64,000 bases of DNA, taken from assembly GCA_934090735.1 (NCBI GenBank), contig CAKOJR010000001.1, positions 1 to 64,000 on the forward strand. Reading direction: 5' to 3'. Source of the stretch: an uncultured Bacilli bacterium. Lineage in GTDB: Bacteria > Bacillota_I > Bacilli_A > RF39 > UBA660. Below are positions 34,619 to 43,444 of the stretch, in pieces (the stretch's first letter is position 1; each line of letters opens with the position of its first letter). A model generated the notes under the pieces. The model had not been told where the DNA came from and made no database searches. It saw only the letters and a program-made list of their open reading frames with translations. The translations under genes and the position numbers were made by a program.

Positions 34619-35185
34619 ATGGAAGAAAAAGGATTTTTTAGTATTAGTGAAGATTTGATTCCAAATGGAACAGAGGTTTATGTTTTTCATGGATCTAGTA
34701 ATAATAATATAGAAGGGTTTGAAGATGGTGCTTATATTAAGGGAACTATAGTAGGGCATAGAGTATCTGAAAATTTATCTACAGATTATTATAGAGATTC
34801 TGCTTGGTGTGAGTTTATTTATTCAATTGTTGGTGAAAATGGTAAAACTTATGAAGCAACTTATGGTAGTGCATTAATTGGTAGTTTTTTTATTAGAACT
34901 CAAAAAGATTTCTTAAAGTATTTAGTTACTGCAATAAAGGATAATTTAATTAAAGTTACAGAATTAAATAAACAAAATAAAATTCTTAGCGAAACATTAA
35001 AAACTGTTATGACAGATGAAATGAGTGTTGGAGGAATAAAACCATCTAGTGCTTATGATAAAGATTTTATGACTATTGCTGAAGCTATGTCTAATATGAA
35101 ATATGATGCTAACCTTACTGGTGAAGAGATAAGCGAATATGGTGATTCTGGAAAATCTGGTGAAACACCTAAAGGATTAATGTAA
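34619..35185 (+). CDS. Unknown soluble protein
   Basis: 188 aa, no signal peptide, unrecognised. The first ~100 residues look like a small beta-barrel (IPNGTEVYVFHGSSNN, then GTIVGHRVSENLSTDYYRDSAWCEFIYSIVGENGKTYEATYG). Helices and an acidic Gly/Ser-rich tail follow. Start with TAGGAGG Shine-Dalgarno. Flanked by terminators, so monocistronic. Confidence 0.65.
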   Translation: MEEKGFFSISEDLIPNGTEVYVFHGSSNNNIEGFEDGAYIKGTIVGHRVSENLSTDYYRDSAWCEFIYSIVGENGKTYEATYGSALIGSFFIRTQKDFLKYLVTAIKDNLIKVTELNKQNKILSETLKTVMTDEMSVGGIKPSSAYDKDFMTIAEAMSNMKYDANLTGEEISEYGDSGKSGETPKGLM

Positions 35186-35191
35186 TCGATA

Positions 35192-35216
35192 AACAGGCTT
35201 GATAGTCTGTTTTTTA
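35192..35216 (+). terminator. Rho-independent terminator
   Basis: AACAG/CTGTT stem with inner GCT/AGT pairs and a T-run. Confidence 0.75.
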
Positions 35217-35249
35217 TGTTATAATATTGTATGTTTGAAGGTGATAATA

Positions 35250-35789
35250 ATGAAGTATTTAGTGCTACTTAGAGGAGTTAATATTAGTGGTAAAAATAAA
35301 GTAAATATGGGCATACTTAAAGATTCGTTAGTAAGTGATGGGTATCTTTCTGTTAAAACTTATTTGAATAGTGGTAATATCATATTGGAAAGTGATTTAG
35401 ATAAAGATAAAATAGTTAGAGATATGGCATGTATCATTAAAGATAAATTTGATGTTAGTGTTCCGGTTTTTATTATAGATTTTAATAAATTAAAAGATAT
35501 TTTAAATAATAATCCAAAGTGGTGGGGAACTAATAATAAAGAAATGTATGATAATCTTATTTTTATAATGCCTGGAGTTAGTGCTGGTGAAGTTTGTGAT
35601 GCTCTTGGGAAGCCTTCAGATGATATTGAGAAAGTTTATGTTTATGATAATGTAATATTTTGGTCATTTAAATTAGATAGTTATAGGAAAGCTAATTGGT
35701 GGATTAAGACGGCAAGTACTGATATAAAAGATGATATTACAATCAGAACGGCTGGTACTGTAAGAAAACTTTTGGAAATGGGTAAGTAA
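35250..35789 (+). CDS. DUF1697 family protein
   Basis: 179 aa. Starts MKYLVLLRGVNISGKNKVNM, the DUF1697 signature (LLRGINVGGKNKI), followed by LKTYLNSGNIILESD-type (SVKTYLNSGNIILES) and the C-terminal TRNWWTV-like WIKTAS...IRTAGTVRKLLEM. Soluble; function unknown in the family. Start at 35250 after AGGTGAT, not the ATG at 35199. Ends 2 bp before the next gene. Confidence 0.88.
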   Translation: MKYLVLLRGVNISGKNKVNMGILKDSLVSDGYLSVKTYLNSGNIILESDLDKDKIVRDMACIIKDKFDVSVPVFIIDFNKLKDILNNNPKWWGTNNKEMYDNLIFIMPGVSAGEVCDALGKPSDDIEKVYVYDNVIFWSFKLDSYRKANWWIKTASTDIKDDITIRTAGTVRKLLEMGK

Positions 35790-35791
35790 TT

Positions 35792-36277
35792 GTGAATAAA
35801 GAAGAAATATATGATTTTATAAAGAAAAGAGAAATTTGGTTTGAGATAACTAATCATAAAGCTGTTTATTCTATGGAAGATTTAAAGGATGTAAAACTTC
35901 CTTATAGAGAAGGCAATGCTAAAAATTTATTTGTACGTGATGATAAGAAAAAAAATTATTATTTAATTATGGTTAAGGAAAAAAAGCGTGTTAATTTATC
36001 TTTATTTAAAGAAAAACATAATACTAGGCGTTTGTCTTTTGCTAGTTGTGAAGATTTGGAAAGAATTCTTGGACTTTTTCCCGGGGCTGTTAGTCCTTTA
36101 GGTATACTTAATGATAAAGACAGGCAAGTTAAATTTTATTTAGACAGTGATTTTCATGATGAGGATATTATTGGGATGCATCCAAATGATAATACAGCGA
36201 CGTTGTGGCTTAAGGTAAAGGATTTAAAGGATATTGTTAAAGAGCATGGTAATGAAGTTTATGAGGCAGAGTTATGA
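35792..36277 (+). CDS. Prolyl-tRNA deacylase-like (YbaK/ProX, PrdX-type) protein
   Basis: 161 aa with a GTG start. It matches the free-standing INS-domain editing family that hydrolyses mischarged Ala-tRNA-Pro. Visible motifs are TNHKAVYSMEDL near residues 20-31, AKNLFVRDDKKKNYYLIM near 44-61, GLFPGAVSPLGILND near 93-107 and the C-terminal MHPNDNTATLWLK. Fits a translation-quality-control role. Overlaps the next gene by 4 bp. Confidence 0.88.
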   Translation: MNKEEIYDFIKKREIWFEITNHKAVYSMEDLKDVKLPYREGNAKNLFVRDDKKKNYYLIMVKEKKRVNLSLFKEKHNTRRLSFASCEDLERILGLFPGAVSPLGILNDKDRQVKFYLDSDFHDEDIIGMHPNDNTATLWLKVKDLKDIVKEHGNEVYEAEL

Positions 36278-37161
36278 TTTTGTTTGCAAGTGGTAGAACT
36301 GATATTCCTGCTTTTTATTCTAAGTGGTTTGTAAATAGAGTAAATGTTGGATTTGTTGATGTGAGAAATCCATTTAATTCTAGGCTCGTAAGCAGAATTA
36401 ATTTTAGTGATGTAGATTTAATTATGTTTTGTAGTAAGAATCCATTACCAATGATTGATAAGCTGGAAAAGATAAAAGTACCAGTTTTGTTTCATGTAAC
36501 AATAACACCATATGACAAGGAGATTGAACCTAATATACCTGATAAGAGATTGATTATTGAAGGAGTAAAGAATTTATCTTTAGTTCTTGGTGCAGATAAT
36601 GTTGTGGTTAGATATGATCCAATATTTTTGAGTGAAAAGTATAATATTAATTATCATATAAAAGCTTTTGATAAATTATGTAAAAGGTTAAATGGTTATG
36701 TTAATAAAATAATAGTATCTTTTATGGATGAGTATAAGAATGTTATAAATAATAGGAATATATTAAAGTACCGAGCTTTTACCAGAGATGATTATAAGAA
36801 AATAAGTGAAGCTTTTAGTAAGAGTGCTAGAGATAATGGGATGAGTGTTCAAACTTGTTTTGAGGATGAGGACTTAAGCGAGTATGGATTTATTAAGGGT
36901 GAGTGTTTGTCTCATGAACTAGCTTATATTTTAACTGGTAAGAAATTTAGAAGTAGTAATGTTAGAAAAGAGAAGAAGTGTGAGTGCGTGCAAATGGTTG
37001 ATATTGGGGATTATAATTCATGCATGCATATGTGTAAATATTGTTATGCTAATTATGACGAAAAAACAGTAAGTAGTAATTTTAAGAGGCATCTTGATAA
37101 TTCTTCTTTACTTATTGGAACTATTCAAAGTGATGATGTAATAAAGGTTAGAAAAAAATAA
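36274..37161 (+). CDS. DUF1848 family protein with C-terminal cysteine cluster
   Basis: 295 aa. Begins FASGRTDIPAFYSKWFVNRV-, then VDVRNPFN and DVDLIMFCSKNPLPM, all DUF1848 marks. The barrel region FHVTITPYDKEIEPNIPD and VVRYDPIF follows, and a C-terminal cluster C-C...DIGDYNSCMHMCKYCYAN (near residues 243-263) could bind an Fe-S cluster. The family has been suggested to be a divergent radical-SAM-like group. Reaction unknown. Confidence 0.85.
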   Translation: MILFASGRTDIPAFYSKWFVNRVNVGFVDVRNPFNSRLVSRINFSDVDLIMFCSKNPLPMIDKLEKIKVPVLFHVTITPYDKEIEPNIPDKRLIIEGVKNLSLVLGADNVVVRYDPIFLSEKYNINYHIKAFDKLCKRLNGYVNKIIVSFMDEYKNVINNRNILKYRAFTRDDYKKISEAFSKSARDNGMSVQTCFEDEDLSEYGFIKGECLSHELAYILTGKKFRSSNVRKEKKCECVQMVDIGDYNSCMHMCKYCYANYDEKTVSSNFKRHLDNSSLLIGTIQSDDVIKVRKK

Positions 37162-37192
37162 AAAGTATGTTATACTTGTGATAGGAGGATAT

Positions 37193-37438
37193 ATGAGGAA
37201 GTTAGAAGTAAATCGTATTTATAAGCATTTTAAGGGTGATTATTACATAGTTCTTGGAACTGGGATTAATTCGGAAACTTTAGAGGAGTATGTTATTTAT
37301 AGGGCATTATATGGTGAAGGCAAAGTTTATTTAAGGGAGATTAATAATTTTTTAAGTGAAGTTGATCATGAGAAGTATCCTAATGTTAAGCAAAAATACC
37401 GCTTAGAGTTACAAGTGATAGAAAGTGTGAAGAAATGA
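37193..37438 (+). CDS. DUF1653 family protein
   Basis: 81 aa. LEVNRIYKHFKGDYYIVLGTGINSETLEEYVIYRALYGEGKVYLRE is a full DUF1653 pattern, a small SH3-like beta barrel of unknown function. Start at 37193 follows ATAGGAGG; the ATG at 37178 lacks a Shine-Dalgarno. It overlaps the next gene by 4 bp. Confidence 0.85.
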   Translation: MRKLEVNRIYKHFKGDYYIVLGTGINSETLEEYVIYRALYGEGKVYLREINNFLSEVDHEKYPNVKQKYRLELQVIESVKK

Positions 37439-37968
37439 TTTTATATCATGTTGATAGAAGTGGGCATTTAGCTACTGGAATGAAGATTGATCTTGTTAAG
37501 AATTTTGAAAGATTAGTTCCAGAATATTATTTTGAGGGTTTATCTAGTCATGGAGTTCAATATTATTTAAGAGATTATAAAAGTAAAGATGATACTTTAG
37601 AAGCAGTATTTGAGTATGAAAGAAGGCTACATTATAGTGATAGATTTTCTAGGTTAACGTCTTTTTATGCGTCTGATGCGGCTAGTGTGTTAAAGGGAAT
37701 TGAAAAAAGAAAAATGGATGAAGTCTTTTATAAGATTTATGAGATTGAAGTTAGTGATGATTGTTATCAGAAGTATGTTATGAACTTAGTTAGAGGTTGG
37801 AATATGGAGAGCACAATTTATTATGCTAGGTGTTATTGGGAAAATAAAAAAGATGATATTTTTAAAGCGGATGATGAACCTTTTTATGAGTATTTGGTAA
37901 AGTTACCTGTTGTAATAGGTAAGGAAGTTACTAAGAAAGAATTAGAGTTGATTGTTTCAGTAAAATAG
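37435..37968 (+). CDS. DUF2441-like protein
   Basis: 177 aa. Starts ILYHVDRSGHLATGMKIDLV-, the DUF2441-type opening. It continues with LSSHGVQYYLRDYKSKDDTLEAVFEYERRLHY and a C-terminal YARCYWENKKDD segment. The compact alpha/beta design with an N-terminal H-R and central Y/E motifs recalls the ADP-ribosyltransferase-like fold, but that is only an impression. Coupled to the DUF1653 gene. Confidence 0.65.
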   Translation: MILYHVDRSGHLATGMKIDLVKNFERLVPEYYFEGLSSHGVQYYLRDYKSKDDTLEAVFEYERRLHYSDRFSRLTSFYASDAASVLKGIEKRKMDEVFYKIYEIEVSDDCYQKYVMNLVRGWNMESTIYYARCYWENKKDDIFKADDEPFYEYLVKLPVVIGKEVTKKELELIVSVK

Positions 37969-37998
37969 AATGAGGATTTAATGGATTCTCATTTTTTT
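37969..37998 (+). terminator. Rho-independent terminator
   Basis: AATGAG/CTCATT stem followed by seven T, right after the DUF2441-like stop. Confidence 0.75.
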
Positions 37999-38004
37999 AG
38001 CATC

Positions 38005-38048
38005 TTGACAAATCTACTGATAAATGTTAAAATATCAGTAGATTTGTC
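38005..38048 (+). promoter_or_regulatory. abiE promoter with overlapping 16-bp perfect palindrome
   Basis: TTGACA (38005-38010), a 17-bp spacer and TAAAAT (38028-38033) form the promoter. A perfect inverted repeat has 16-bp arms GACAAATCTACTGATA (38007-38022 and 38033-38048) and a 10-bp centre. The arms cover both promoter boxes. AbiEi antitoxins are known to bind inverted repeats in their own promoters, so this is the likely autoregulatory operator. Confidence 0.85.
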
Positions 38049-38063
38049 AAAAAGGAGAAATTT

Positions 38064-38690
38064 ATGAAAGAGATAACTATTGAGAAGTTTAAGGAAGAGG
38101 GCAATATAGAAATTGTTAAATTTCTTATGAAAATAAATAATGGGTATGTTACTTCAAAAGATTTAGATAATTATGGTGTACATAGAATGTATCTTAATAT
38201 AATGCTTAAAAAAGGATTTATTGAAAAAGTAGCTCCTGGCGTATATATGGATAGTAGTAAAATTGAAGATAAATATTATATATTTAGTTTAAGTATGCCA
38301 AATACAATATATTCTCATATGACAGCACTTTATTTTCATGGACTATCTATTAAAGCACCAGATAATAGGTATGATATAACGGTAAGGAAAACTTATAATA
38401 GTATACATCTTAAAGAGCATAATGTATTTTATGTTTGTGATGATATATATGAATTAGGTCTTACGGAGATAGAAACTCCAATGGGAAATAAGGTTAGAGT
38501 TTATGATATGGAAAGATGTATATGTGATATTATTCGTTCTAAAAACAGAATAGATTTTGAACATGTTAAGTATAGTATAAGACAGTATCTTAAAAGGAAG
38601 GATAAGGATCTTGTCAAACTTTCTAAATATGCTGATATAATGGGAATTAAAAATCAAGTAATGAATTTCTTGGAGATATTTTATGAATAG
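38064..38690 (+). CDS. abiEi: AbiEi-family antitoxin / transcriptional autoregulator
   Basis: 208 aa. An N-terminal winged-helix region (NNGYVTSKDLDNYGVHRMYLNIMLKKGFIEKVAPGVYM, residues about 27-66) is typical of type IV AbiEi antitoxins. A C-terminal domain follows with the DDIYELGLTEIETPMGNKVRVYDMERCICDIIR region. It represses its own promoter and neutralises AbiEii. The AGGAG Shine-Dalgarno and palindromic operator are immediately upstream. The last 8 bp overlap the toxin gene. Confidence 0.92.
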   Translation: MKEITIEKFKEEGNIEIVKFLMKINNGYVTSKDLDNYGVHRMYLNIMLKKGFIEKVAPGVYMDSSKIEDKYYIFSLSMPNTIYSHMTALYFHGLSIKAPDNRYDITVRKTYNSIHLKEHNVFYVCDDIYELGLTEIETPMGNKVRVYDMERCICDIIRSKNRIDFEHVKYSIRQYLKRKDKDLVKLSKYADIMGIKNQVMNFLEIFYE

Positions 38691-39519
38691 TATGCAACTT
38701 AAGGCTAAAATAAAAAATATATCAAAAGAAAAAAATATTGATTTTAATACGTTACTTAGACTATATATGTATGATAGATATTTAGAAAGACTTTCAAAAA
38801 GTAAGTATATAGATAATTTTATTTTAAAGGGTGGCTTTTATTTAAGTGTTTTATTTGGTGTAGAAAACAGGGCTACTATGGATATTGATACAGCTTTTAG
38901 AAATGCAGATTTTAATGAAGAAACATTAGTTCAAATGATAAAAGAGATACTTTCTATAAATGTAAATGATAATGCAAAGTTAAATTATGTTAGTATAGTA
39001 CCTATTAGAGATGAAGATGAGTATGGTGGCTTTAGGGTCACAATATTGGTTGAATATGAAAATATTAAGCAATCATTTCATATTGATATTGCAACAGGTG
39101 ATCCAATAACTCCTAAAGAGATAAGATATAAATATTTACCATTACTTGGTGACGATTATATAAATTTATATGCTTATAATATAGAAACTGTCTTAGCTGA
39201 AAAAATAGAAACGATTTTAAGCAGGCTTGAACTAAATGGAAGAACAAGAGATTTTTACGATATATTTTTAATTTACTCAAAAGAATGGAATAATGTTAAT
39301 ATTGAACATTTTAAGAAAGCAGTAAATAAGACATTTGATAAAAGAGGATATAGCGGAAATTTATGTAATTCTTTAAACATTATAAAAAATAGTATTGTAT
39401 TAAAAGAACGATGGAAAAGATATCAAAGTAATTTTTTATATGCTAGAAATATAGAATATGAGGAAATAATGAATTGCTTAGAAGAAATGTTAAAATACAT
39501 AAAAAAATATGAGTATTAG
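38683..39519 (+). CDS. abiEii: AbiEii/AbiGii-family nucleotidyltransferase toxin
   Basis: 278 aa. Nucleotidyltransferase fold with ILKGGFYLSVLFG (residues about 47-59), TMDIDTAF carrying the catalytic acidic pair, the IDIATGDPITPKEIRY region and the family signature YNIETVLAEKIETILSRLELNGRTRDFYDIF. AbiEii toxins block growth by nucleotide transfer to tRNA and act in phage abortive infection. It overlaps the antitoxin gene, giving a canonical two-gene type IV module. It converges on the dGTPase gene with a 4-bp overlap. Confidence 0.93.
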   Translation: MNSMQLKAKIKNISKEKNIDFNTLLRLYMYDRYLERLSKSKYIDNFILKGGFYLSVLFGVENRATMDIDTAFRNADFNEETLVQMIKEILSINVNDNAKLNYVSIVPIRDEDEYGGFRVTILVEYENIKQSFHIDIATGDPITPKEIRYKYLPLLGDDYINLYAYNIETVLAEKIETILSRLELNGRTRDFYDIFLIYSKEWNNVNIEHFKKAVNKTFDKRGYSGNLCNSLNIIKNSIVLKERWKRYQSNFLYARNIEYEEIMNCLEEMLKYIKKYEY

Positions 39520-40628
39520 TTCTCATATTTTTTATATTCTTTTAAGAAGAAGTCATCGGTCATACCTGCGATGTAGTCGATAGCAATTCTTTCTGGAGTG
39601 TTTCGTCTATATTTTTCATTTTTGTTTTTTATAAATATTTTGTAGATGTTACTATCTGTGTTATTATCTTTAATGTCTTTTAGTAGATGGTTAAATAGGC
39701 TTTCAAACATGTTTTCATATTCAGCGAGTTCTTCTTTGGTGTTGGCTTTTGAGTAGATGTTTTCGTAGTTGAATTTTTTTAGTTTTTTTAAAGCATTGAA
39801 GACGTTATCACTCATTTTTAGGTATGGTTTATCTATGCTGTTATTTATAATATCCATTATTAATGTGTTTACTATTTCTTTGTTGGTTGAACCAATAATG
39901 TCAGTTATTTCTTTTGGTAGGTCTTCTTTTTTTATTAGATTAAGACGTTCAGCGTCTTCAATATCTCTTCCTAGATAGGCAATGATATCGCTTATTCTAA
40001 CTACACATCCTTCTAGAGTGTTTGGGATAAGTGTTTTGGTGTATCCTTCAATTTTATAACAGTTTTCATAGTCTTGTAAGAACTCTTCAGTTGTTTTCTT
40101 TTTTGGATGATATTCTTTTAGTTCAAGTTCTCCATTATGGCATAGGATAGCATCTAGGGTTTGAATAGATAGGTTGATGCCTTCTCCGTTATTTTCAATA
40201 TCCATTAATTCTCTTACACTTTGAACATTGTGGTTAAAGTATCCTTCATTATGTTTAAGACTAATTTTATTTAATATTCTTTCTCCTTCATGACCGAATG
40301 GGACATGTCCTAAGTCATGACCTAGAGCAGCTGCTTCAATTAAATCTTCGTTTAGTGATAGAGCTCTACCGATGGTGCGAGCTATTTTAGAGACTAATTG
40401 TACATGAACCATTCTTTTGGAAATGTTGTCATTGTCTTTTAGAGAGAAGACTTGAGTTTTGTCCATATATCTTGTGTAAGATGTACTATGAATGATGCGG
40501 TCGATGTCTCTAAAGAAGTTTGGTCTAATGTCTTCTTCTATAGGTATTAGTCTTATTGATTCTTTGTCTTTTGCAGCATAGGGACTATAGAATTTTTCTC
40601 TTAATAGCATTCTTTCTTTTATATTCAT
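39516..40628 (-). CDS. dGTPase-like HD-domain triphosphohydrolase
   Basis: 370 aa. It starts with ERMLLREKFYSPYAAKDKESIR and RIIHSTSYTRYMDKTQVFSL (dGTPase-type RLxxKTQVF), followed by the HD motif AALGHDLGHVPFGHEGE near residues 100-116 and NHNVQSVRE. Hydrolyses dNTPs to deoxynucleoside and triphosphate; substrate preference unknown. It overlaps the LTA-synthase-like gene by 4 bp, so the two form an operon. Confidence 0.9.
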   Translation of the reverse strand: MNIKERMLLREKFYSPYAAKDKESIRLIPIEEDIRPNFFRDIDRIIHSTSYTRYMDKTQVFSLKDNDNISKRMVHVQLVSKIARTIGRALSLNEDLIEAAALGHDLGHVPFGHEGERILNKISLKHNEGYFNHNVQSVRELMDIENNGEGINLSIQTLDAILCHNGELELKEYHPKKKTTEEFLQDYENCYKIEGYTKTLIPNTLEGCVVRISDIIAYLGRDIEDAERLNLIKKEDLPKEITDIIGSTNKEIVNTLIMDIINNSIDKPYLKMSDNVFNALKKLKKFNYENIYSKANTKEELAEYENMFESLFNHLLKDIKDNNTDSNIYKIFIKNKNEKYRRNTPERIAIDYIAGMTDDFFLKEYKKYEN

Positions 40629-42556
40629 GCTTCCTCCTTAAATACGTATTTATAGTAGTTTGTTTCTAAGATATTTTTTGATATTACGAATTTGTTATAG
40701 ACGGTTGTACTTATTTTATCAACATAGTTGTCTGGTAATTCTTCGTCAGTTGTTTTGGTAAATTTATTGGTGCTCGCATCAAAGAAGCCTTTTTCAGTTA
40801 TCCATGAACGATCATTTAAGATAACTAGTCCATCAGCGTTTGATAGGATGTCTCTACCCATTAGAAGTCTTGAGTCAAATTTAACTCCAAATAGGTTTAA
40901 AACTGTAGGAAGGATGTCTAGGCTTTCAGCTAGTTTATCTACTTTAATTGGTTCTTTAATGTCTGATGACCAAATAATTAAATTGTTTTTGTGAATATCA
41001 AATTTTGGATTGGTAAGTGGGGTAACTTCATTAATTTCATCATTTGTTAGACCATATGGATAGTGGTCTGCAGATAGGACGATGACAGTTTTGTCAAGTA
41101 AGTTATTATCTTTTAGTTTTGTTAAAAGTTTTTCAAGTGCACGGTCAAGTTCAATTTGTGTTGCTTTATATGCTTTTACGGCAGTACTGTAGTTAGTGTT
41201 TTCAACTAGTGATTTGTTTTTAGCAGCCATATTATTTCCATAGAAGTTATATTCTAAGTGTCCTGATATTGTCATGTAGTAGGTTACAAATTTTTCTTCA
41301 TCTTTGTACATATCAAATGTTGCGTCAATCATTTCAATATCACTTTGAGGCCATTTTTTACAGTTCATTAGTTTTTGAAGACCATTACCACATGCCATAT
41401 AGGTGTATCCCATATTTGGATGTGATAGGTTACGATCATAATATTTATATTGTCCATCATGAAAAGCGTATGCTGAGTATCCTAATTTTTTAAAGATGTT
41501 TCCATAGACGTAAGGCAGATAATTTTTACTTGATTTATAGAAAGACCAGACACTTTCTTTAGGTAGGAGACTTGTTAAAGTAACATATTCACCATCGGAT
41601 GTACTAACATAATAGATAGGTGAGTACATATTGGTAAAGTTAAATCCTTCATGAACTAGTTTGTATAGAGTTGGAGTTAAGTCTTTATCTACAGCAAGAG
41701 GTGAGAAGGCTTCAGCTGTTATAGCGATTAGATTTTTGCCTTCAAACATACCGGTGTATTTATTTTTTTCGGATGCTTCTTGACTATTCATATAAAGGTG
41801 AATATTTTTTATTTCTTCGTTTGTTTCTGATTCTGCTAGAGTAGCAAAGTCAATGTCTTCTTTGTTGTATTCAATATTTTTGCTGGCGGGTTTTTCTTCT
41901 TCGGTTGTGTCCTCGGTGAAAACGTCGATTGTTTTTTCTTCAAAGTGAATGATTCTTTCTAAGTCAATACGCATTGTTGTTAGAATGCCGAAGATTTTTG
42001 CCGATTGATTAGGTGCGTGTTTATAATAATATAAGTTTTTAGCAGAGTAGATGTCTTTCTTGTCAATGTTTAAAGTAAGAGTGCAGAATGTAAATAGACC
42101 TATAAATATTAGAGTTTTGATAAGGGGGTTTTTGTAGTTAGAATCATTTGTTTCAATATATTTATTAAATACTAATAATAAGATTGCGGGGATTAGTAAT
42201 AAAAGAACACATGGAATATTTTTAAGAATAACGGAGATGATTGCTCCCATGAAGCCAAATACTTGTCCTCCATGAACTACTGAGTAGATACTTATAATGT
42301 TTCCATAGAATTTAAAGTTTATTACTTGGGCGATAAATAAAATACTTAGGAAAACGTTTATAGAGATGAATAACCATTTATTTACTTTTTTATTAAAGAG
42401 ACTAGTTATTAGATCATTAAATATACCAAATAGAATGGTAAATATGGTTAAAAATAAAAATCCTTTAAGTGTGAAAGATTTAAATATAAATAAGTGATAT
42501 ATTAATTCTAAATAATAAATATATATAATTGATAATAATGTTTTTTTGTAATTCAT
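40625..42556 (-). CDS. LtaS-type phosphoglycerol transferase (sulfatase fold)
   Basis: 643 aa. Five N-terminal membrane helices (to about residue 175) and an extracellular sulfatase-like domain. Catalytic marks are glutamate in ITAEAFSPL, threonine in YYVSTSDGEYVTLTSL, HHD-type histidine in SGHLEY, and ADHYPYG near the C-terminus. LtaS polymerises glycerol phosphate from phosphatidylglycerol into lipoteichoic acid. A related envelope phosphoethanolamine or phosphoglycerol transferase is possible. This indicates a Gram-positive envelope. Confidence 0.9.
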   Translation of the reverse strand: MNYKKTLLSIIYIYYLELIYHLFIFKSFTLKGFLFLTIFTILFGIFNDLITSLFNKKVNKWLFISINVFLSILFIAQVINFKFYGNIISIYSVVHGGQVFGFMGAIISVILKNIPCVLLLLIPAILLLVFNKYIETNDSNYKNPLIKTLIFIGLFTFCTLTLNIDKKDIYSAKNLYYYKHAPNQSAKIFGILTTMRIDLERIIHFEEKTIDVFTEDTTEEEKPASKNIEYNKEDIDFATLAESETNEEIKNIHLYMNSQEASEKNKYTGMFEGKNLIAITAEAFSPLAVDKDLTPTLYKLVHEGFNFTNMYSPIYYVSTSDGEYVTLTSLLPKESVWSFYKSSKNYLPYVYGNIFKKLGYSAYAFHDGQYKYYDRNLSHPNMGYTYMACGNGLQKLMNCKKWPQSDIEMIDATFDMYKDEEKFVTYYMTISGHLEYNFYGNNMAAKNKSLVENTNYSTAVKAYKATQIELDRALEKLLTKLKDNNLLDKTVIVLSADHYPYGLTNDEINEVTPLTNPKFDIHKNNLIIWSSDIKEPIKVDKLAESLDILPTVLNLFGVKFDSRLLMGRDILSNADGLVILNDRSWITEKGFFDASTNKFTKTTDEELPDNYVDKISTTVYNKFVISKNILETNYYKYVFKEEA

Positions 42557-42646
42557 GATACTGCACCTTCATCGAATATTATATCATGATATTAATAAAT
42601 AATTGCTACTTAATTTAGAATAATGTATAATTAGTGTGGTGATAGT

Positions 42647-43384
42647 ATGAATTTTGAACTTAATAGAAATCAGCTTAAGATGATAGCAATATTTGCAATG
42701 CTTTTTGATCATGCCTTGTGGGTATTATTTCCTGGATATGATAACGGAGTAGTTATTTTACTTTTACATTCGATAGGTAGGTTAGCCGCTCCGATATTTT
42801 GTTTTTTTATAACTGAAGGTTATATTCATACAAGAAATGTTAAGAAGTATGCTTTAAGGTTATTTTTATTTAGTATAGTTTCACATTTTGCTTATTGTTT
42901 TGCATTTGGGATTAATTATATTCCTTTTATTAAGGGTTCTATATTTAATCAAACTAGTGTTATGTGGTCTTTACTTTTGGGACTTGTTTCAATAATGATA
43001 TATGATTCTAAGATGAAAGGAATATATAAGTTTTTGCTTATATGCTTTGTTTGCATTTTAGCGTTTCCAGCTGATTGGAGTATGATAGGAACACTTATGG
43101 TGCTATATGGATATATTAATAAAGATAATTTTAATAAGAGAATGTTTATTATTCCGTTTTTTACTTTCTTTTATGCTTTAGTATTTGCAATATTTTTAAA
43201 TCCCTATTATGGTATTTTACAGATGTGCACAGTTTTTACGATACCATTACTTAAAAGATATAATAATAAGCCAGGTAATTGTAAGTGGATGAAGTGGTTT
43301 TTCTATATTATATATCCGGCACATTTAATTATTTGTGGGCTTATCAGATTAGCACTTCATGGTAATATTCCAGTTATTGGTTAG
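42647..43384 (+). CDS. TraX-family membrane protein
   Basis: 245 aa with about eight membrane helices. LNRNQLKMIAIFAMLFDHALWVLF near the start and SIGRLAAPIFCFFITEGYIHTRNVKKYALRL near residues 40-70 are typical of TraX-like proteins. Relatives are linked to pilin acetylation on F plasmids, but chromosomal members in Firmicutes are of unknown role, probably acyltransferase-like. Start with TGGTGAT Shine-Dalgarno. Confidence 0.88.
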   Translation: MNFELNRNQLKMIAIFAMLFDHALWVLFPGYDNGVVILLLHSIGRLAAPIFCFFITEGYIHTRNVKKYALRLFLFSIVSHFAYCFAFGINYIPFIKGSIFNQTSVMWSLLLGLVSIMIYDSKMKGIYKFLLICFVCILAFPADWSMIGTLMVLYGYINKDNFNKRMFIIPFFTFFYALVFAIFLNPYYGILQMCTVFTIPLLKRYNNKPGNCKWMKWFFYIIYPAHLIICGLIRLALHGNIPVIG

Positions 43385-43407
43385 GGCATTAGTTGTGCCT
43401 TTTTTTT
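43383..43407 (+). terminator. Rho-independent terminator
   Basis: GGCA/TGCC stem followed by eight T after the TraX-like stop codon. Confidence 0.65.
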
Positions 43408-43444
43408 ATGGTTTGAATACATTATAAGTGAGTAAGGGGGATTT

